Positions 8,992-17,727 of a stretch of 64,000 nt of DNA are shown in pieces; positions within the stretch are counted from its first letter, which is position 1, and each line of letters opens with the position of its first letter. The notes below the pieces were generated by a model that made no database searches, was not told the DNA's origin, and worked only from the letters and a program-made list of their open reading frames with translations. The translations under genes were made by a program, and so were the position numbers. This DNA is from Salinispirillum sp. LH 10-3-1 (GTDB taxonomy: Bacteria; Pseudomonadota; Gammaproteobacteria; Pseudomonadales; Natronospirillaceae), in the NCBI RefSeq assembly GCF_030643825.1, contig NZ_CP101717.1:2873673-2937672 (forward strand), in the 5' to 3' direction.

Positions 8992-9789
8992 ATGGATTGG
9001 CTACAGGTTGTGATTTTGGGCTTGATTCAGGGCCTCACCGAGTTCCTGCCCGTATCCAGTTCGGCCCACCTAATTTTGGTGCCCGTGCTGACCGACTGGG
9101 AAGACCAAGGCCTCGCCTTTGATGTAGCACTGCACCTTGGCAGTCTTTCCGCCGTTATCCTGTACTTCCGGCAAGACTTGCTCAAGATGATGGTCGCCTG
9201 GACGCGCTCGGTGACGCACCGCGAGCTGAACGCCGATGGCAAACTGGCTTGGGCGGTAATCTTGGGCACCATCCCTGTCGGCTTGGCTGGTTTGGTGTTC
9301 AAAGATGCCATTGAAACCCATTTGCGCTCACCCATCATATTGGCGGTATCGCTGATCGTATTTGGTGTGCTGCTGGGATGGGCCGACTGGCGCCAGCGCG
9401 GCACGCGCTCAGAACACCAAATGACGTGGAAGGACGTAGCTTGGATTGGCTTCGCACAAGCCTTAGCTCTGATTCCTGGCACCTCGCGCTCCGGTATTAC
9501 CATGACAGCGGCACTGCTGGTCGGTATGAGTCGAGAGGGCGCGGCTCGCTTTTCCTTCTTGCTGTCTATCCCGGTGATTGCCTTAGCGGGTATGTTAGAA
9601 GTCTGGGGTCTCATTCGGGCACCGGAAGCCATAAGCTGGTCCGCCATGTTCTGGGGTACGGTGATTTCCGGCGTCAGCGCCTATGCGTGCATCCACTATT
9701 TCTTAGCCTTTATTAAGCGCATCGGCATGCAGCCCTTTGTGATTTATCGAGTCGTCTTGGGGGCATTGTTGTTGGTGGTGTTTCTCTGA
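8992..9789 (+). CDS. uppP: Undecaprenyl-diphosphatase UppP (BacA)
   Basis: 265 aa integral membrane protein. The start is the ATG at 8992 (AAGGA about eight bases before), giving the usual N-terminus MDWLQVVILGLIQGLTEFLP followed by VSSSAHLIL. The second conserved patch, ALALIPGTSRSGITMT, is also present. It dephosphorylates undecaprenyl pyrophosphate at the membrane, recycling the peptidoglycan lipid carrier and conferring low-level bacitracin resistance. Single gene, followed by a hairpin. Confidence 0.96.
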   Translation: MDWLQVVILGLIQGLTEFLPVSSSAHLILVPVLTDWEDQGLAFDVALHLGSLSAVILYFRQDLLKMMVAWTRSVTHRELNADGKLAWAVILGTIPVGLAGLVFKDAIETHLRSPIILAVSLIVFGVLLGWADWRQRGTRSEHQMTWKDVAWIGFAQALALIPGTSRSGITMTAALLVGMSREGAARFSFLLSIPVIALAGMLEVWGLIRAPEAISWSAMFWGTVISGVSAYACIHYFLAFIKRIGMQPFVIYRVVLGALLLVVFL

Positions 9790-9802
9790 CCGCCCCCTAA
9801 CG

Positions 9803-9839
9803 GTGCGACATTCCTGAATTCTTGTCAGCAATGTCGCAC
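9803..9839 (+). terminator. Hairpin after uppP, probable terminator
   Basis: A perfect 10-bp inverted repeat (9803-9812 with 9830-9839) and a 17-base loop lie 13 bp after the uppP stop. The following sequence has only short T-runs, so this may be a weak or Rho-assisted terminator. Confidence 0.45.
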
Positions 9840-9886
9840 TTCTGCACCTGAGTCTGGTCGTCTGGACCAGCACTTACACACCAACA

Positions 9887-9916
9887 TTCACCCCTTCGCA
9901 CTGTACAAACTATACT
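9887..9916 (+). promoter_or_regulatory. Candidate promoter of the second chemoreceptor gene
   Basis: A TATACT -10 at 9911-9916 is preceded by TTCACC at 9887-9892 with an 18-base spacer. The predicted transcript would start about 25 bases before the ATG at 9950. No flagellar sigma-28 motif was seen. Confidence 0.4.
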
Positions 9917-9949
9917 CAGCCCAATAAAAACGATTATTGGTTGTCTGCA

Positions 9950-11404
9950 ATGAATCCCATCCGGTTGTACGTACGTTTGTTTACTCCCCAAGGAAAGGAT
10001 TTCCAAGACGGCCAGCACCCGCAAGAAAATATGGTGTTGGTATTTGCCTTTTTCGGCGTTGTGATCGCCCTCTACAGCTTCCTGAAATGGAACAGCTATG
10101 GGGTTACACCCTTGGTGCTGAGTTCTCTGGTGCTGCTGAGCTTAACGCTGACGGCCAGCACCCTGATGAAGCTAGGCACAGCGACGCTGATCACCATCAA
10201 CATAACCCTGACTGGCTTTGCCGTGCATGCCGTCAATATGGTGTATCAGACGGGCGGCATCGACTCACCTCATATTCTGTGGCTGATTGCACTGGTGGTG
10301 GGCACTTACTTTATGGCCGATGCCCGCTCAGCATTTGGTTGGACTCTGGTGTTTGTGCTCGCACTGGTCTTTATGATCAGCCGTGACGTCTCTGGCGGCT
10401 ATGTACCCACTCTCGACCTGGACGCGCGCGCCTTGCGCGTGGAAACCTGGTCGGGCTACCTGTTGCCCATGATCATGGTCTGGGTAATGCAGAGCATCAG
10501 CTTGAAGGTACGCAACAATGCCATGCAGTCGACCCGTGACGCCCTGGCGGCTGCCGAGGTGAGTGCTGCTGAGGCCAGCCACAACTCACAACACCTGAGC
10601 GCCGTACTGACGCAAGCAGAGGCGAGCGTTAGCCACCTGTACGAAGGCGGCGCACACCTGAGCGAGCTGCAAGAAACCGTGCAGGAACACAGCCAGAGTA
10701 TCCAGCAGCAGTCGCAACAGCTTGCCGAAGCAGCGACGTTCTTTAATGATCGCCTGAATCAAGTCTCTGCATCGCTGAGCGAAGGCAATGAGTTGGTACA
10801 ACGCATCAATCGCGAAGCCGCTACCGCATCCACTGACAGCACCGAAAGCGCGACCGCCATGGAAGCCGTGGTCAGCAGCATGGACCAGATCAAAGACAAT
10901 AACGATCGCATTGAGGTCGCTACTCGCCTGATCAATGACATCGCGCAGCAAACGAACTTACTTGCACTGAATGCAGCGATCGAAGCGGCGCGAGCGGGCG
11001 AAGCCGGGCGCGGCTTTGCGGTCGTCGCCGATGAAGTTCGCAACCTGTCTCAAAAGTCGGACACCTCCGCCAACGAGATTCGTACCCTGCTGAATCAAAG
11101 TATTGCGGATATCGACAACGGCATCGCGGTGGTGGGTAATGCGCGGGAAACGCTTACACGGGTGCTGACATCAGTCACCAGTATTAGCCAGTCCATCGAT
11201 TCTGTCAGTGCCCAAATCGTCGAGCAGAATCGCGAACTGGTAGAAATGGCACAATCGAGCAGCGAGCTCTCCGATATCAGTCAGCAGCAAACCCGCTCAG
11301 CGGCTGCCCTGATTGAAAGCCAGAAAGCGCTGAAAGTGCAGGCTGAAGAGCTGACGCAGCTGTCACGCACGATGCAGGATGTGATGCATGGGGATGCAGG
11401 TTAA
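9950..11404 (+). CDS. Methyl-accepting chemotaxis protein with multi-pass membrane sensor
   Basis: 484 aa. The first roughly 190 residues form about six hydrophobic segments (for example [32 protein letters not shown] and [14 protein letters not shown]) rather than a periplasmic ligand domain. No clear HAMP follows; a coiled coil leads to the signalling hairpin with [20 protein letters not shown] and [18 protein letters not shown]. It probably senses something in the membrane or a property such as redox or lipid state; this is inference. The start could be the TTG at 9941, but the ATG at 9950 is preferred. No strong ribosome site is visible for either. Confidence 0.88.
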   Translation: MNPIRLYVRLFTPQGKDFQDGQHPQENMVLVFAFFGVVIALYSFLKWNSYGVTPLVLSSLVLLSLTLTASTLMKLGTATLITINITLTGFAVHAVNMVYQTGGIDSPHILWLIALVVGTYFMADARSAFGWTLVFVLALVFMISRDVSGGYVPTLDLDARALRVETWSGYLLPMIMVWVMQSISLKVRNNAMQSTRDALAAAEVSAAEASHNSQHLSAVLTQAEASVSHLYEGGAHLSELQETVQEHSQSIQQQSQQLAEAATFFNDRLNQVSASLSEGNELVQRINREAATASTDSTESATAMEAVVSSMDQIKDNNDRIEVATRLINDIAQQTNLLALNAAIEAARAGEAGRGFAVVADEVRNLSQKSDTSANEIRTLLNQSIADIDNGIAVVGNARETLTRVLTSVTSISQSIDSVSAQIVEQNRELVEMAQSSSELSDISQQQTRSAAALIESQKALKVQAEELTQLSRTMQDVMHGDAG

Positions 11405-11435
11405 GCCCCGCTAGCCGCTCCAGCGCTGGACGTTG

Positions 11436-12047
11436 CTACAAAAAGCCTTGATCGCGCGCAATTCGCGCCGCGTCTACACGATTCCGTGCGCCCAATTTAC
11501 TGATGGCTTCACTCAGGTAATTACGCACGGTGCCTTCAGAACGGTATATCTTGGCCGCGATGGCAGCGGTGGTTAACCCTTCGGCGGCGAGCTTCAACAC
11601 TTGCCGCTCGCGATCACTCAGCGGATCAACAACCTGCCGTGCCTCGGCGGCCAACTCGGGGTCGATCACTCGCCCCCCAGCCAGCATACGACGCACCGAA
11701 TCCGCCAATTGCTCGGCCGGTGTATCTTTCAGCAGGTACCCGCGTACTCCACTGTCCAAGGCACGCTTCAGGTAACCACTGCGCGCAAAGGTGGTGATGA
11801 CCCCAACCACTGTGTCTGGACTGTGCTCACGCAGCCGACGGGCCAGTTCGAGGCCACTCATATTAGGCATTTCGATATCGGTCAATACCACATCGACTTG
11901 ATTGTCTTGCAAATAGTCCCACGCTTGCTGGCCATCGGCCATCTGACCCACCACGGTCATGTCAGGCTCCATGTCGAGCAGAGCGGACAGCGCGCCGAGA
12001 ATAAGCATCTGGTCTTCAACCAGAAGAATACGGATATTGTCGCTCAT
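11436..12047 (-). CDS. LuxR/NarL-family response regulator (DesR-like)
   Basis: 203 aa. The receiver domain has acidic pocket VEDQ (residues 10-13), phosphoacceptor D57 in LTDIEMPNMSG and a lysine in YLLKDTPAEQL. The C-terminal helix-turn-helix of the LuxR type is seen in LSDREREVLKLAAEGLT-like sequence (here LSDRERQVLKLAAEGLTTAA). The gene overlaps the histidine kinase gene by 4 bp (ATGA), so the two are translated together. DesK/DesR-type pairs often sense membrane fluidity or antibiotics. No desaturase or ABC target lies next to it, so the regulon is unknown. Confidence 0.9.
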   Translation of the reverse strand: MSDNIRILLVEDQMLILGALSALLDMEPDMTVVGQMADGQQAWDYLQDNQVDVVLTDIEMPNMSGLELARRLREHSPDTVVGVITTFARSGYLKRALDSGVRGYLLKDTPAEQLADSVRRMLAGGRVIDPELAAEARQVVDPLSDRERQVLKLAAEGLTTAAIAAKIYRSEGTVRNYLSEAISKLGARNRVDAARIARDQGFL

Positions 12048-13201
12048 GTTGTCGCCTCAACCCCTACCGCGTCGAATTGGCCCAACGGGAATCCTACTAC
12101 CATGGTGGTGCCGTTGTCGGAGCGCCAGCGCACCATACCGCCCACCTCCTGAACCCGCGAACGAATGCCCGTGATACCATTGCCTGCAGGACCATTGAGT
12201 CCGCTACCGTTATCGCGTAACTGTAAGAGCAAACGACCATTTTGATGCGAAATCGTTAGGTGTGCTTCGGAGGCGTTAGCATGACAGACAATATTGGTCA
12301 CGCCTTCGCGCAACACCTGACCGAGCACCGGCTCCAAAGCAGCAGGCACGGGGGCATCGGTATCGGCGACAAAGCGTACCCCGGCGGAGGACAAGATGCT
12401 CCGTGCCGAATTGATCTCCAGCGCTAAGCCACCGAGGTGATAGCCACTCACGGCTGCCCGCACCTGTTGCAAGCTTTCACGAGCGGCTTTTTCTATATCC
12501 TTCATCTCTTGGCGAGCACGCACAGGGTCGCGCTCGAGAATGCGCTCGGCCAACTCGGCCTTGATGCGAATACCGGACAGGGTGTGCCCCAGCAGATCAT
12601 GTAAGTCACGCGCGATGCGCTCCCTTTCCGCAGTACGTGCCAGCTCTTCGGCTTCACTTTGGGATTTCAACAAGGCTTGATGTTGGTCGATATAGCGAAT
12701 AAAGACTTCATCCATCAGCCCACCAAATACCGCCAAGAAGAAAACAATGGTCAGCAATAACCCGGCGATCTCCAAGTGATAGCCGTAACCGACCGCAATA
12801 CTGACCACCAGCAGTTGCACCAAAAACGCTGGAAGTTTGCGCTGTGCACGCGATAGGAAAGTCAAACTGAACAGTAAGAAGACGTAGCCCGCTTCGGTGT
12901 AAGGCAGTGTGTATAGGCAAATCGCCAGCATAGCGGCGACAAAGAATAAGCGACCGACGCCTTTCTGCCACAAGCCCGCGAAGAGCAACACCGGCGACAC
13001 CGCGCTCACCACCAAGCCGAGCAGCAAACGCTCGCTGGTGATACCGGGCCACAGCAAGCCCATCCAGAAAACCACCAAGTGTACGCCCAGCATGCCGGGC
13101 ACCATCCAGTCGAGAAAGAACGGATGATCGTCGGGTAGCCAAGCCTTATAATGCCACCAAGGGTAAGCTGAAAGGCGATTGCGTGGAAATTCTATGGTCA
13201 T
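12044..13201 (-). CDS. DesK-type sensor histidine kinase
   Basis: 385 aa. Roughly five or six N-terminal membrane segments (for example HLVVFWMGLLWPG and LLLTIVFFLAVFGGL) are followed by a HisKA_3 domain (ERERIARDLHDLLGHTLSGI, phospho-His near residue 201) and an HATPase domain (VLREGVTNIVCHANAS, then LRDNGSG). No periplasmic domain is present, so sensing is probably within the membrane. The longer frame starts with TTG; the ATG at 13201 is preferred, but its GGAGG lies only one base before the start, which is unusually tight. Confidence 0.88.
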   Translation of the reverse strand: MTIEFPRNRLSAYPWWHYKAWLPDDHPFFLDWMVPGMLGVHLVVFWMGLLWPGITSERLLLGLVVSAVSPVLLFAGLWQKGVGRLFFVAAMLAICLYTLPYTEAGYVFLLFSLTFLSRAQRKLPAFLVQLLVVSIAVGYGYHLEIAGLLLTIVFFLAVFGGLMDEVFIRYIDQHQALLKSQSEAEELARTAERERIARDLHDLLGHTLSGIRIKAELAERILERDPVRARQEMKDIEKAARESLQQVRAAVSGYHLGGLALEINSARSILSSAGVRFVADTDAPVPAALEPVLGQVLREGVTNIVCHANASEAHLTISHQNGRLLLQLRDNGSGLNGPAGNGITGIRSRVQEVGGMVRWRSDNGTTMVVGFPLGQFDAVGVEATT

Positions 13202-13269
13202 GCCTCCATTGTCGTCAGGACGCAACCGGAAAACGAGTGACCATTGTCACCACTTTCGTCGCCCTCTGA

Positions 13270-14628
13270 TCAGGCGGCGCCATCGCCCGTCAGCAATTCT
13301 TGCTGCACCCGCTGAGCGTCGACGTTCAAGCCTAAAACGCGACCAATGCTCTGGGTATCCTTCCAAGCGTTGCCCAGGCAACTGGTCGCACCGGGTGACG
13401 GGGTCATATTAAAGATCAAACCCGCACCGGTATCCATTTTGACCTCACCGGGCACGATACTCAGAGTGGTACGATCGATCAATTGCGGCCGCAGCCCGCC
13501 AACACCATTGGCGCGCGTGAGATTTTTGCGTTGCAACTCAGGCACGACTTTGCGCGCTTGGCGAAGAAAACTGTAGCGCCGCAAACCGGGCACTTGGTAC
13601 ACCATATTACGCAACATAAACGGTCGTAAATCCGCATCGCGGAACCATTTTAGCAAGGCTTTAGGCGCCACACTGGCAGCGCCCTCGACCGCCTTAAAGT
13701 CACGTTTCGAGGTACTTAAATAGCGCTCTAACCGTCGAATGGGCCAGGTCGTCGGGCCAAACCGCGTCTGCGCGGGATTGAGGACATCCACATCGCCGTG
13801 CACCGCCGCGAAGGGCAGCTTGTCATTTTGCACCGTATACACCTTACCCTTCAGGCAAGCAGGTGCCGTGTAGTAGTTCCCTGCCATCGGCAAACAGGTG
13901 TATTCGTGGCCATAGCCCATGCGCTGGGCATACAGCAAACTGTGGCCGCCTGCACACACCAACACAGCGCGCGCCTGCCAAACCCCTTGTGCTGTTTGCA
14001 GTGTATAGCCGTTCACGGTCGCCACGAGGGTTTCAACCGGGTTACCAAGTTGCACATCGAGTGGTTCAGCGTCTTGTTTGTCTTGCTGCGCCTGCTGAGC
14101 TTGCGCCAATAACGAGCGGCTGAGTGCTGCAAAGTCGATGGCAGCAACACGATCCGCCACACCAATCGCCGCCACGGGCTCGGTGCGCCCAGCCATCACG
14201 CTGGGCTCCATAGCGGCAATGTCGGCCGCCTCTAGCCAGCTGAGGTAGGGAAAGCTCTGCTGCAACCAAGACCAACGCTCACGCAAATGCGCAATTTCCG
14301 CCTCACCCACTGCCAGCACCATCTTGGGCATACGAAAGCCAATCTCTGCTGCGTCCGGCTGCTGGCGTACATAGTTAGCCACCATGTTAGCGGTGGCCTT
14401 CACTTCTTCGGCTTTTTCACGCGAATAGTTGGTCTCAATGTCGCCGCAATGCAGCGTTTGTGAATTGTGTAGACTGCCGGAGTTCGCCTGCGCCACCGCT
14501 TTATGGCGATCAAAGATCGCCACCGACCGCGCATTGGTGTAGCGACTCAACATGTAAGCATTAGCACACCCTGAAGCACCGGCGCCAATGATGGCAACGT
14601 CAACGTGCTTAATACCGGTACGGCTCAT
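13270..14628 (-). CDS. mqo: Malate:quinone oxidoreductase, Campylobacter/Helicobacter type
   Basis: 452 aa FAD enzyme with an N-terminal dinucleotide fold (DVAIIGAGASGCANAYML). The block SLHNSQTLHCGDIETNYS, the segment KLPFAAVHGDVDVLNPAQTR and the C-terminal IFNMTPSPGATSCLGNA closely resemble the divergent Mqo of Campylobacter jejuni and Helicobacter rather than the E. coli protein. Expected reaction: malate to oxaloacetate with electrons passed to quinone at the inner membrane face. It starts four bases after the dnaB stop, so it is probably in the dnaB transcript. The assignment rests on recalled family sequence, and a related 2-hydroxyacid substrate is possible. Confidence 0.8.
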   Translation of the reverse strand: MSRTGIKHVDVAIIGAGASGCANAYMLSRYTNARSVAIFDRHKAVAQANSGSLHNSQTLHCGDIETNYSREKAEEVKATANMVANYVRQQPDAAEIGFRMPKMVLAVGEAEIAHLRERWSWLQQSFPYLSWLEAADIAAMEPSVMAGRTEPVAAIGVADRVAAIDFAALSRSLLAQAQQAQQDKQDAEPLDVQLGNPVETLVATVNGYTLQTAQGVWQARAVLVCAGGHSLLYAQRMGYGHEYTCLPMAGNYYTAPACLKGKVYTVQNDKLPFAAVHGDVDVLNPAQTRFGPTTWPIRRLERYLSTSKRDFKAVEGAASVAPKALLKWFRDADLRPFMLRNMVYQVPGLRRYSFLRQARKVVPELQRKNLTRANGVGGLRPQLIDRTTLSIVPGEVKMDTGAGLIFNMTPSPGATSCLGNAWKDTQSIGRVLGLNVDAQRVQQELLTGDGAA

Positions 14629-14632
14629 GGCA

Positions 14633-15991
14633 TCAATCCTCTTGTGCTTGGTAGTCGTAGGTCAGGTTCTCGAAACGCGTGTACTCGCCAATAAACGACA
14701 GGTGACAGGTACCGATCGGACCGTTACGCTGCTTACCGATGATGATCTCCGCCACATTGGGTTCCGATGTCTCCGGGTTGTAGACCACATCCCGATAGAT
14801 AAAGGCGATGACGTCGGCGTCCTGCTCGATAGCGCCCGACTCACGCAGATCCGAGTTAACGGGGCGCTTATTGGGGCGCTGCTCCAAGCTACGGTTCAGC
14901 TGCGACAAGGCCACTACAGGGCATTTGAATTCTTTGGCGATGGCTTTCAAAGAGCGCGAGATTTCAGAAATCTCATTCGTGCGGCCTTCCGTGAAGCCTT
15001 TGATTTTCATCAACTGCAGGTAGTCGATCATGATCAACGCGGGCTCACCGTGCTCGCGGATCAAACGCCGTATGCGTGAGCGCATTTCGGACGGCGATAT
15101 ACCGGCCGTATCATCAATAAACAAGGGCCGATCGTGCAGCTTGTTTACGGCGTTGGTCAATTTGTCCCAGTCATCGGCTTCCAGCTTACCGGTACGCACC
15201 TTGGTTTGGTTGATGCGTCCCAAGGAGGACAGCATACGCTGCACCAACTGCTCACCGGGCATTTCGAGCGAGAACACAATGACGGGCTTGTCGCTGAACA
15301 TCAGAGCCGATTCCACGAGGTTCATCGCGAATGTCGTTTTGCCCATCGAGGGCCTTGCTGCAACAATGATGAGATCGCCGGGTTGCAAACCTGTGGTCAT
15401 CTGATCGAGTTTTTCGAATCCGGTACTCAGACCAGTGATCGGACTGTCAGAATGCGACAACTCATCAATGCGCGCTAACGCCGTTTTCAGCAACTCCTTA
15501 ACACCGACCGGGCCGCTGTCGGACGGCCGATCTTCGGCGATTTGGAACACCGCACGTTCCGCCTCGTCCACCAGTTCTTCGGCCGTGCGCCCTTCTGGGT
15601 CATACGCACTGGTGGCCATGGTATTGGCCACTTCGATGAGGCGACGTAACAGGGCGCGCTCACGTACGATGTCGGCATAGGCATCGAGGTGCCCGATGCC
15701 CGACGCGTTCTCAACCAGCTCGGTCAGATAGATTACGCCACCGGCTTCGTCCAGACTGCCTTCACGCTCCAGCTCTTCGGTCAGCGTAATAACATCAATC
15801 GGCTGCTGCGCTTCAATCTGCCCGAGCATGGCACTGAAAATAGCGCGGTGCTCTGGCCGGTAGAAGTCTGTCACCGTGACCTTTTCCGCCACATTGTCCC
15901 AACGCTGGTTGTCCAGCATCAAGCCGCCTAACAGACTTTGTTCGGCTTCGAGAGAATGCGGGGGTGTCTTGAGATTGAATTCGTCCGTCAT
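14633..15991 (-). CDS. dnaB: Replicative DNA helicase DnaB
   Basis: 452 aa. The N-terminal collar domain begins PPHSLEAEQSLLGGLMLDNQ. The RecA-like motor has Walker A ARPSMGKTTFAMNL, Walker B ALIMIDYLQLM, and the DnaB-specific VVALSQLNRSLEQRPNKRP and SDLRESGAIEQDADVI. It is the hexameric 5'-3' helicase of the replication fork. There is no intein or insertion. It lies downstream of rpsF-rpsR-rplI on the same strand, separated from rplI by a terminator and a REP pair. Confidence 0.98.
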   Translation of the reverse strand: MTDEFNLKTPPHSLEAEQSLLGGLMLDNQRWDNVAEKVTVTDFYRPEHRAIFSAMLGQIEAQQPIDVITLTEELEREGSLDEAGGVIYLTELVENASGIGHLDAYADIVRERALLRRLIEVANTMATSAYDPEGRTAEELVDEAERAVFQIAEDRPSDSGPVGVKELLKTALARIDELSHSDSPITGLSTGFEKLDQMTTGLQPGDLIIVAARPSMGKTTFAMNLVESALMFSDKPVIVFSLEMPGEQLVQRMLSSLGRINQTKVRTGKLEADDWDKLTNAVNKLHDRPLFIDDTAGISPSEMRSRIRRLIREHGEPALIMIDYLQLMKIKGFTEGRTNEISEISRSLKAIAKEFKCPVVALSQLNRSLEQRPNKRPVNSDLRESGAIEQDADVIAFIYRDVVYNPETSEPNVAEIIIGKQRNGPIGTCHLSFIGEYTRFENLTYDYQAQED

Positions 15992-16091
15992 GAGGCTGGT
16001 TTATCGCACTACTTTGGGTTTAAAGACTGGTTATCTTACTGACTCATGGGATGTATGGATAGGCATTAGAAGAATTCGTAGGAAGATCAGG

Positions 16092-16163
16092 TCGTAGGAG
16101 GCCAGCCCTCTGGCCGAATGGTTCGCGCGGGGAATATTCGGCCAGAGGGCTGGCCTCCTACGA
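16092..16163. repeat. Paired inverted REP elements (BIME/REPIN-like)
   Basis: Two 28-base arms (16092-16119 and 16136-16163) are perfect reverse complements around a 16-base centre. Each arm is itself a small hairpin (GGCCAG, four-base loop, CTGGCC) preceded by a GTAG head, the layout of REP sequences mobilised by REP-associated tyrosine transposases (RAYTs). It lies between dnaB and the rplI terminator. A degraded relative lies at 49021-49089. No RAYT gene is in the window. Confidence 0.8.
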
Positions 16164-16173
16164 TCCGATAAGC

Positions 16174-16209
16174 ACAAAAAACGCCCCACAGGTATAACCT
16201 GGGGGCGTT
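16174..16209 (-). terminator. Rho-independent terminator of rpsF-rpsR-rplI
   Basis: Read leftward, an AACGCCCC arm (16202-16209) pairs with GGGGCGTT (16180-16187), with an inner AGGT/ACCT extension, and is followed by six T residues. It sits 21 bp beyond the rplI stop codon. Confidence 0.85.
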
Positions 16210-16230
16210 CATTAGCACATAATGCTGTGC

Positions 16231-16680
16231 TTATTCTTCAGGAACTACGATAACCGTTACGGTTGCAACCACTTCAGGGTGCAACTGCAAATCGATTTCG
16301 AATTCGCCAGTGGTGCGCAGAGCGCCTTCAGGCAAACGGATTTCGCTTTTGCTCACTTCAACGCCAGAAGACGAAATAACGTCTGCCAGGTCACGCGTGC
16401 CGATTGAACCGAACAGCTTACCTTCGTCACCAGCGCGTACTGCGATAGTGAGTTCCAGCTCTGCCAGTTGCGCAGCGCGCGCTTGAGCTGCAGCCAGTTT
16501 CTCACCAGCGGCTTTTTCCAATTCAGCACGACGTGCAGAAAAGGTATCGATGTTTTCTTTAGTCGCAGCAACTGCTTTACCCTGAGGGATCAGGTAGTTG
16601 CGGCCGTAACCAGCCTTGACGTTTACTTTATCGCCCAGACTGCCGACCTTGCCGACTTTCTCCAGAAGTATTACTTCCAT
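16231..16680 (-). CDS. rplI: 50S ribosomal protein bL9
   Basis: 149 aa. Typical bL9 start [19 protein letters not shown] and the glycine-rich loop [16 protein letters not shown], followed by the connecting helix and the C-terminal RNA-binding domain. The start at 16680 follows AGAGGAA and removes a 13-residue upstream extension. Third gene of rpsF-rpsR-rplI. Confidence 0.98.
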   Translation of the reverse strand: MEVILLEKVGKVGSLGDKVNVKAGYGRNYLIPQGKAVAATKENIDTFSARRAELEKAAGEKLAAAQARAAQLAELELTIAVRAGDEGKLFGSIGTRDLADVISSSGVEVSKSEIRLPEGALRTTGEFEIDLQLHPEVVATVTVIVVPEE

Positions 16681-16753
16681 TTCAAATTCCTCTTGTTCAG
16701 GCGCATCGCAACGCGCCATTACTTACCGATAATACGTTGGCACCGTGGCCGGC

Positions 16754-16981
16754 TTACTCGTGACGATCAGAGTAAGGCAGCAGAGCCAGAAAACGAGCCC
16801 GCTTGATCGCAGTGCCCAGCTGACGCTGGTAGCGAGCACGAGTACCCGTAATACGGCTAGGAACGATTTTGCCAGTTTCACTGACGTAGCCTTTCAGCGT
16901 TTCTACATCTTTGTAGTCGATTTCTTTAACGCCTTCGGCGGTAAAGCGACAAAACTTACGGCGACGAAAAAAACGAGCCAT
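16754..16981 (-). CDS. rpsR: 30S ribosomal protein bS18
   Basis: 75 aa, usual length. [13 protein letters not shown], then [20 protein letters not shown] and [14 protein letters not shown], are canonical. It binds bS6 on the platform of the 30S subunit; its partner gene rpsF is 26 bp upstream. It retains one Cys (CRF) near the N-terminus. Confidence 0.98.
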   Translation of the reverse strand: MARFFRRRKFCRFTAEGVKEIDYKDVETLKGYVSETGKIVPSRITGTRARYQRQLGTAIKRARFLALLPYSDRHE

Positions 16982-17007
16982 GATTTATTCTCCTGATTCC
17001 GATCTGT

Positions 17008-17451
17008 TTAGACTTCTTCGCGAGTTTCGTTGCTAACTTCTTCGTCAGCATCGTCGTCGTTGTCGTCATTGCCACTGTCGTCATTGTCATAACGGCGTGG
17101 TGTGTCATAGCTCTTGCGCGCTTCTTTAGCTTCAACTTCTTTCATCATAGGTGATGCTTCAGTCACAGCTTCATCACGACGGATCACCAAGTTACGGATG
17201 ATGGCATCGTTGAAACGGAAGGTAGACTTCAGATCTTCAATGGTGGCGTTGTCGCACTCTACGTTCAGCAGGATGTAGTGAGCTTTGTGCACTTTCTGGA
17301 TAGAGAAAGCCAGCTGACGACGACCCCAGTCTTCGTGACGGTGCAGCTTGCCGCCGCTTTCAGTCACAACACTGGTATAACGCTCAACCATAGCAGGTAC
17401 TTGTTCGCTCTGGTCTGGGTGGACCAGAAGAACGATTTCGTAATGACGCAT
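17008..17451 (-). CDS. rpsF: 30S ribosomal protein bS6
   Basis: 147 aa. The start is [18 protein letters not shown] at 17451, with AGGAG upstream. The core ferredoxin-like fold covers about residues 1-95. The C-terminal tail is strongly acidic (repeated Asp/Glu/Asn runs), longer than in E. coli, where glutamates are added by RimK. First gene of the operon, about 95 bases downstream of the promoter. Confidence 0.98.
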   Translation of the reverse strand: MRHYEIVLLVHPDQSEQVPAMVERYTSVVTESGGKLHRHEDWGRRQLAFSIQKVHKAHYILLNVECDNATIEDLKSTFRFNDAIIRNLVIRRDEAVTEASPMMKEVEAKEARKSYDTPRRYDNDDSGNDDNDDDADEEVSNETREEV

Positions 17452-17547
17452 AAATGCTCCTTTCGGGTTCAACAACCTTCAGTGTCCCGGTCCGCCGTAA
17501 GGTAAGGAGAACGCACGATAAATATCAGATTTTATCCGGGGTCGCGG

Positions 17548-17576
17548 ATCATAGGGGAAAAGCGGCTGTGATGCAA
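17548..17576 (-). promoter_or_regulatory. Sigma-70 promoter of the rpsF operon
   Basis: Read leftward: -35 TTGCAT (17571-17576), a spacer of exactly 17 bases, then -10 TATGAT (17548-17553). The leader to the rpsF ATG is about 90 bases, long enough to hold an S6:S18 autoregulatory site; a CCG-containing stem near 17490-17510 is a possible candidate but is not proven. Confidence 0.7.
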
Positions 17577-17610
17577 GCTTCAGGAATGAGTTACGCCAAA
17601 GGAAGTAGGT

Positions 17611-17727
17611 AAAGCGTCACGAGCGACGTGCTGGCAAGACAAAATTTGACGAGAACGCGCAGTTTACTTCAAGTAAATGAGCATTTGAGGATAATTTTAA
17701 CGCCGCCAGAACAAGCGTAGTAGCTTT
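17611..17727. repeat. Long imperfect palindrome between rlmB and rpsF
   Basis: About 115 bp are symmetrical around position 17670. The centre is TTTACTT-C-AAGTAAA; further pairs are AATTTT on both sides, CTGGC (17631-17635) with GCCAG (17704-17708), and AAAGC (17611-17615) with GCTTT (17723-17727). The right edge touches the rlmB stop codon. The form resembles an intergenic repeat that folds into a long imperfect hairpin, but a single copy in this window cannot show that it is repetitive. Confidence 0.6.

Noticed and set aside
9027-9647. 206-aa open frame antisense to uppP
   Set aside because: It covers the conserved UppP motifs and has no recognisable features.
11417-11428. Perfect 12-bp palindrome TCCAGCGCTGGA after the second chemoreceptor
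   Set aside because: Too short and without T-run or partner site; between convergent genes it could be chance or a weak terminator.
17580-17725. Possible tRNA in the rpsF-rlmB gap
   Set aside because: The stem symmetry comes from one long palindrome; there is no T-loop GTTCGA block and no cloverleaf.
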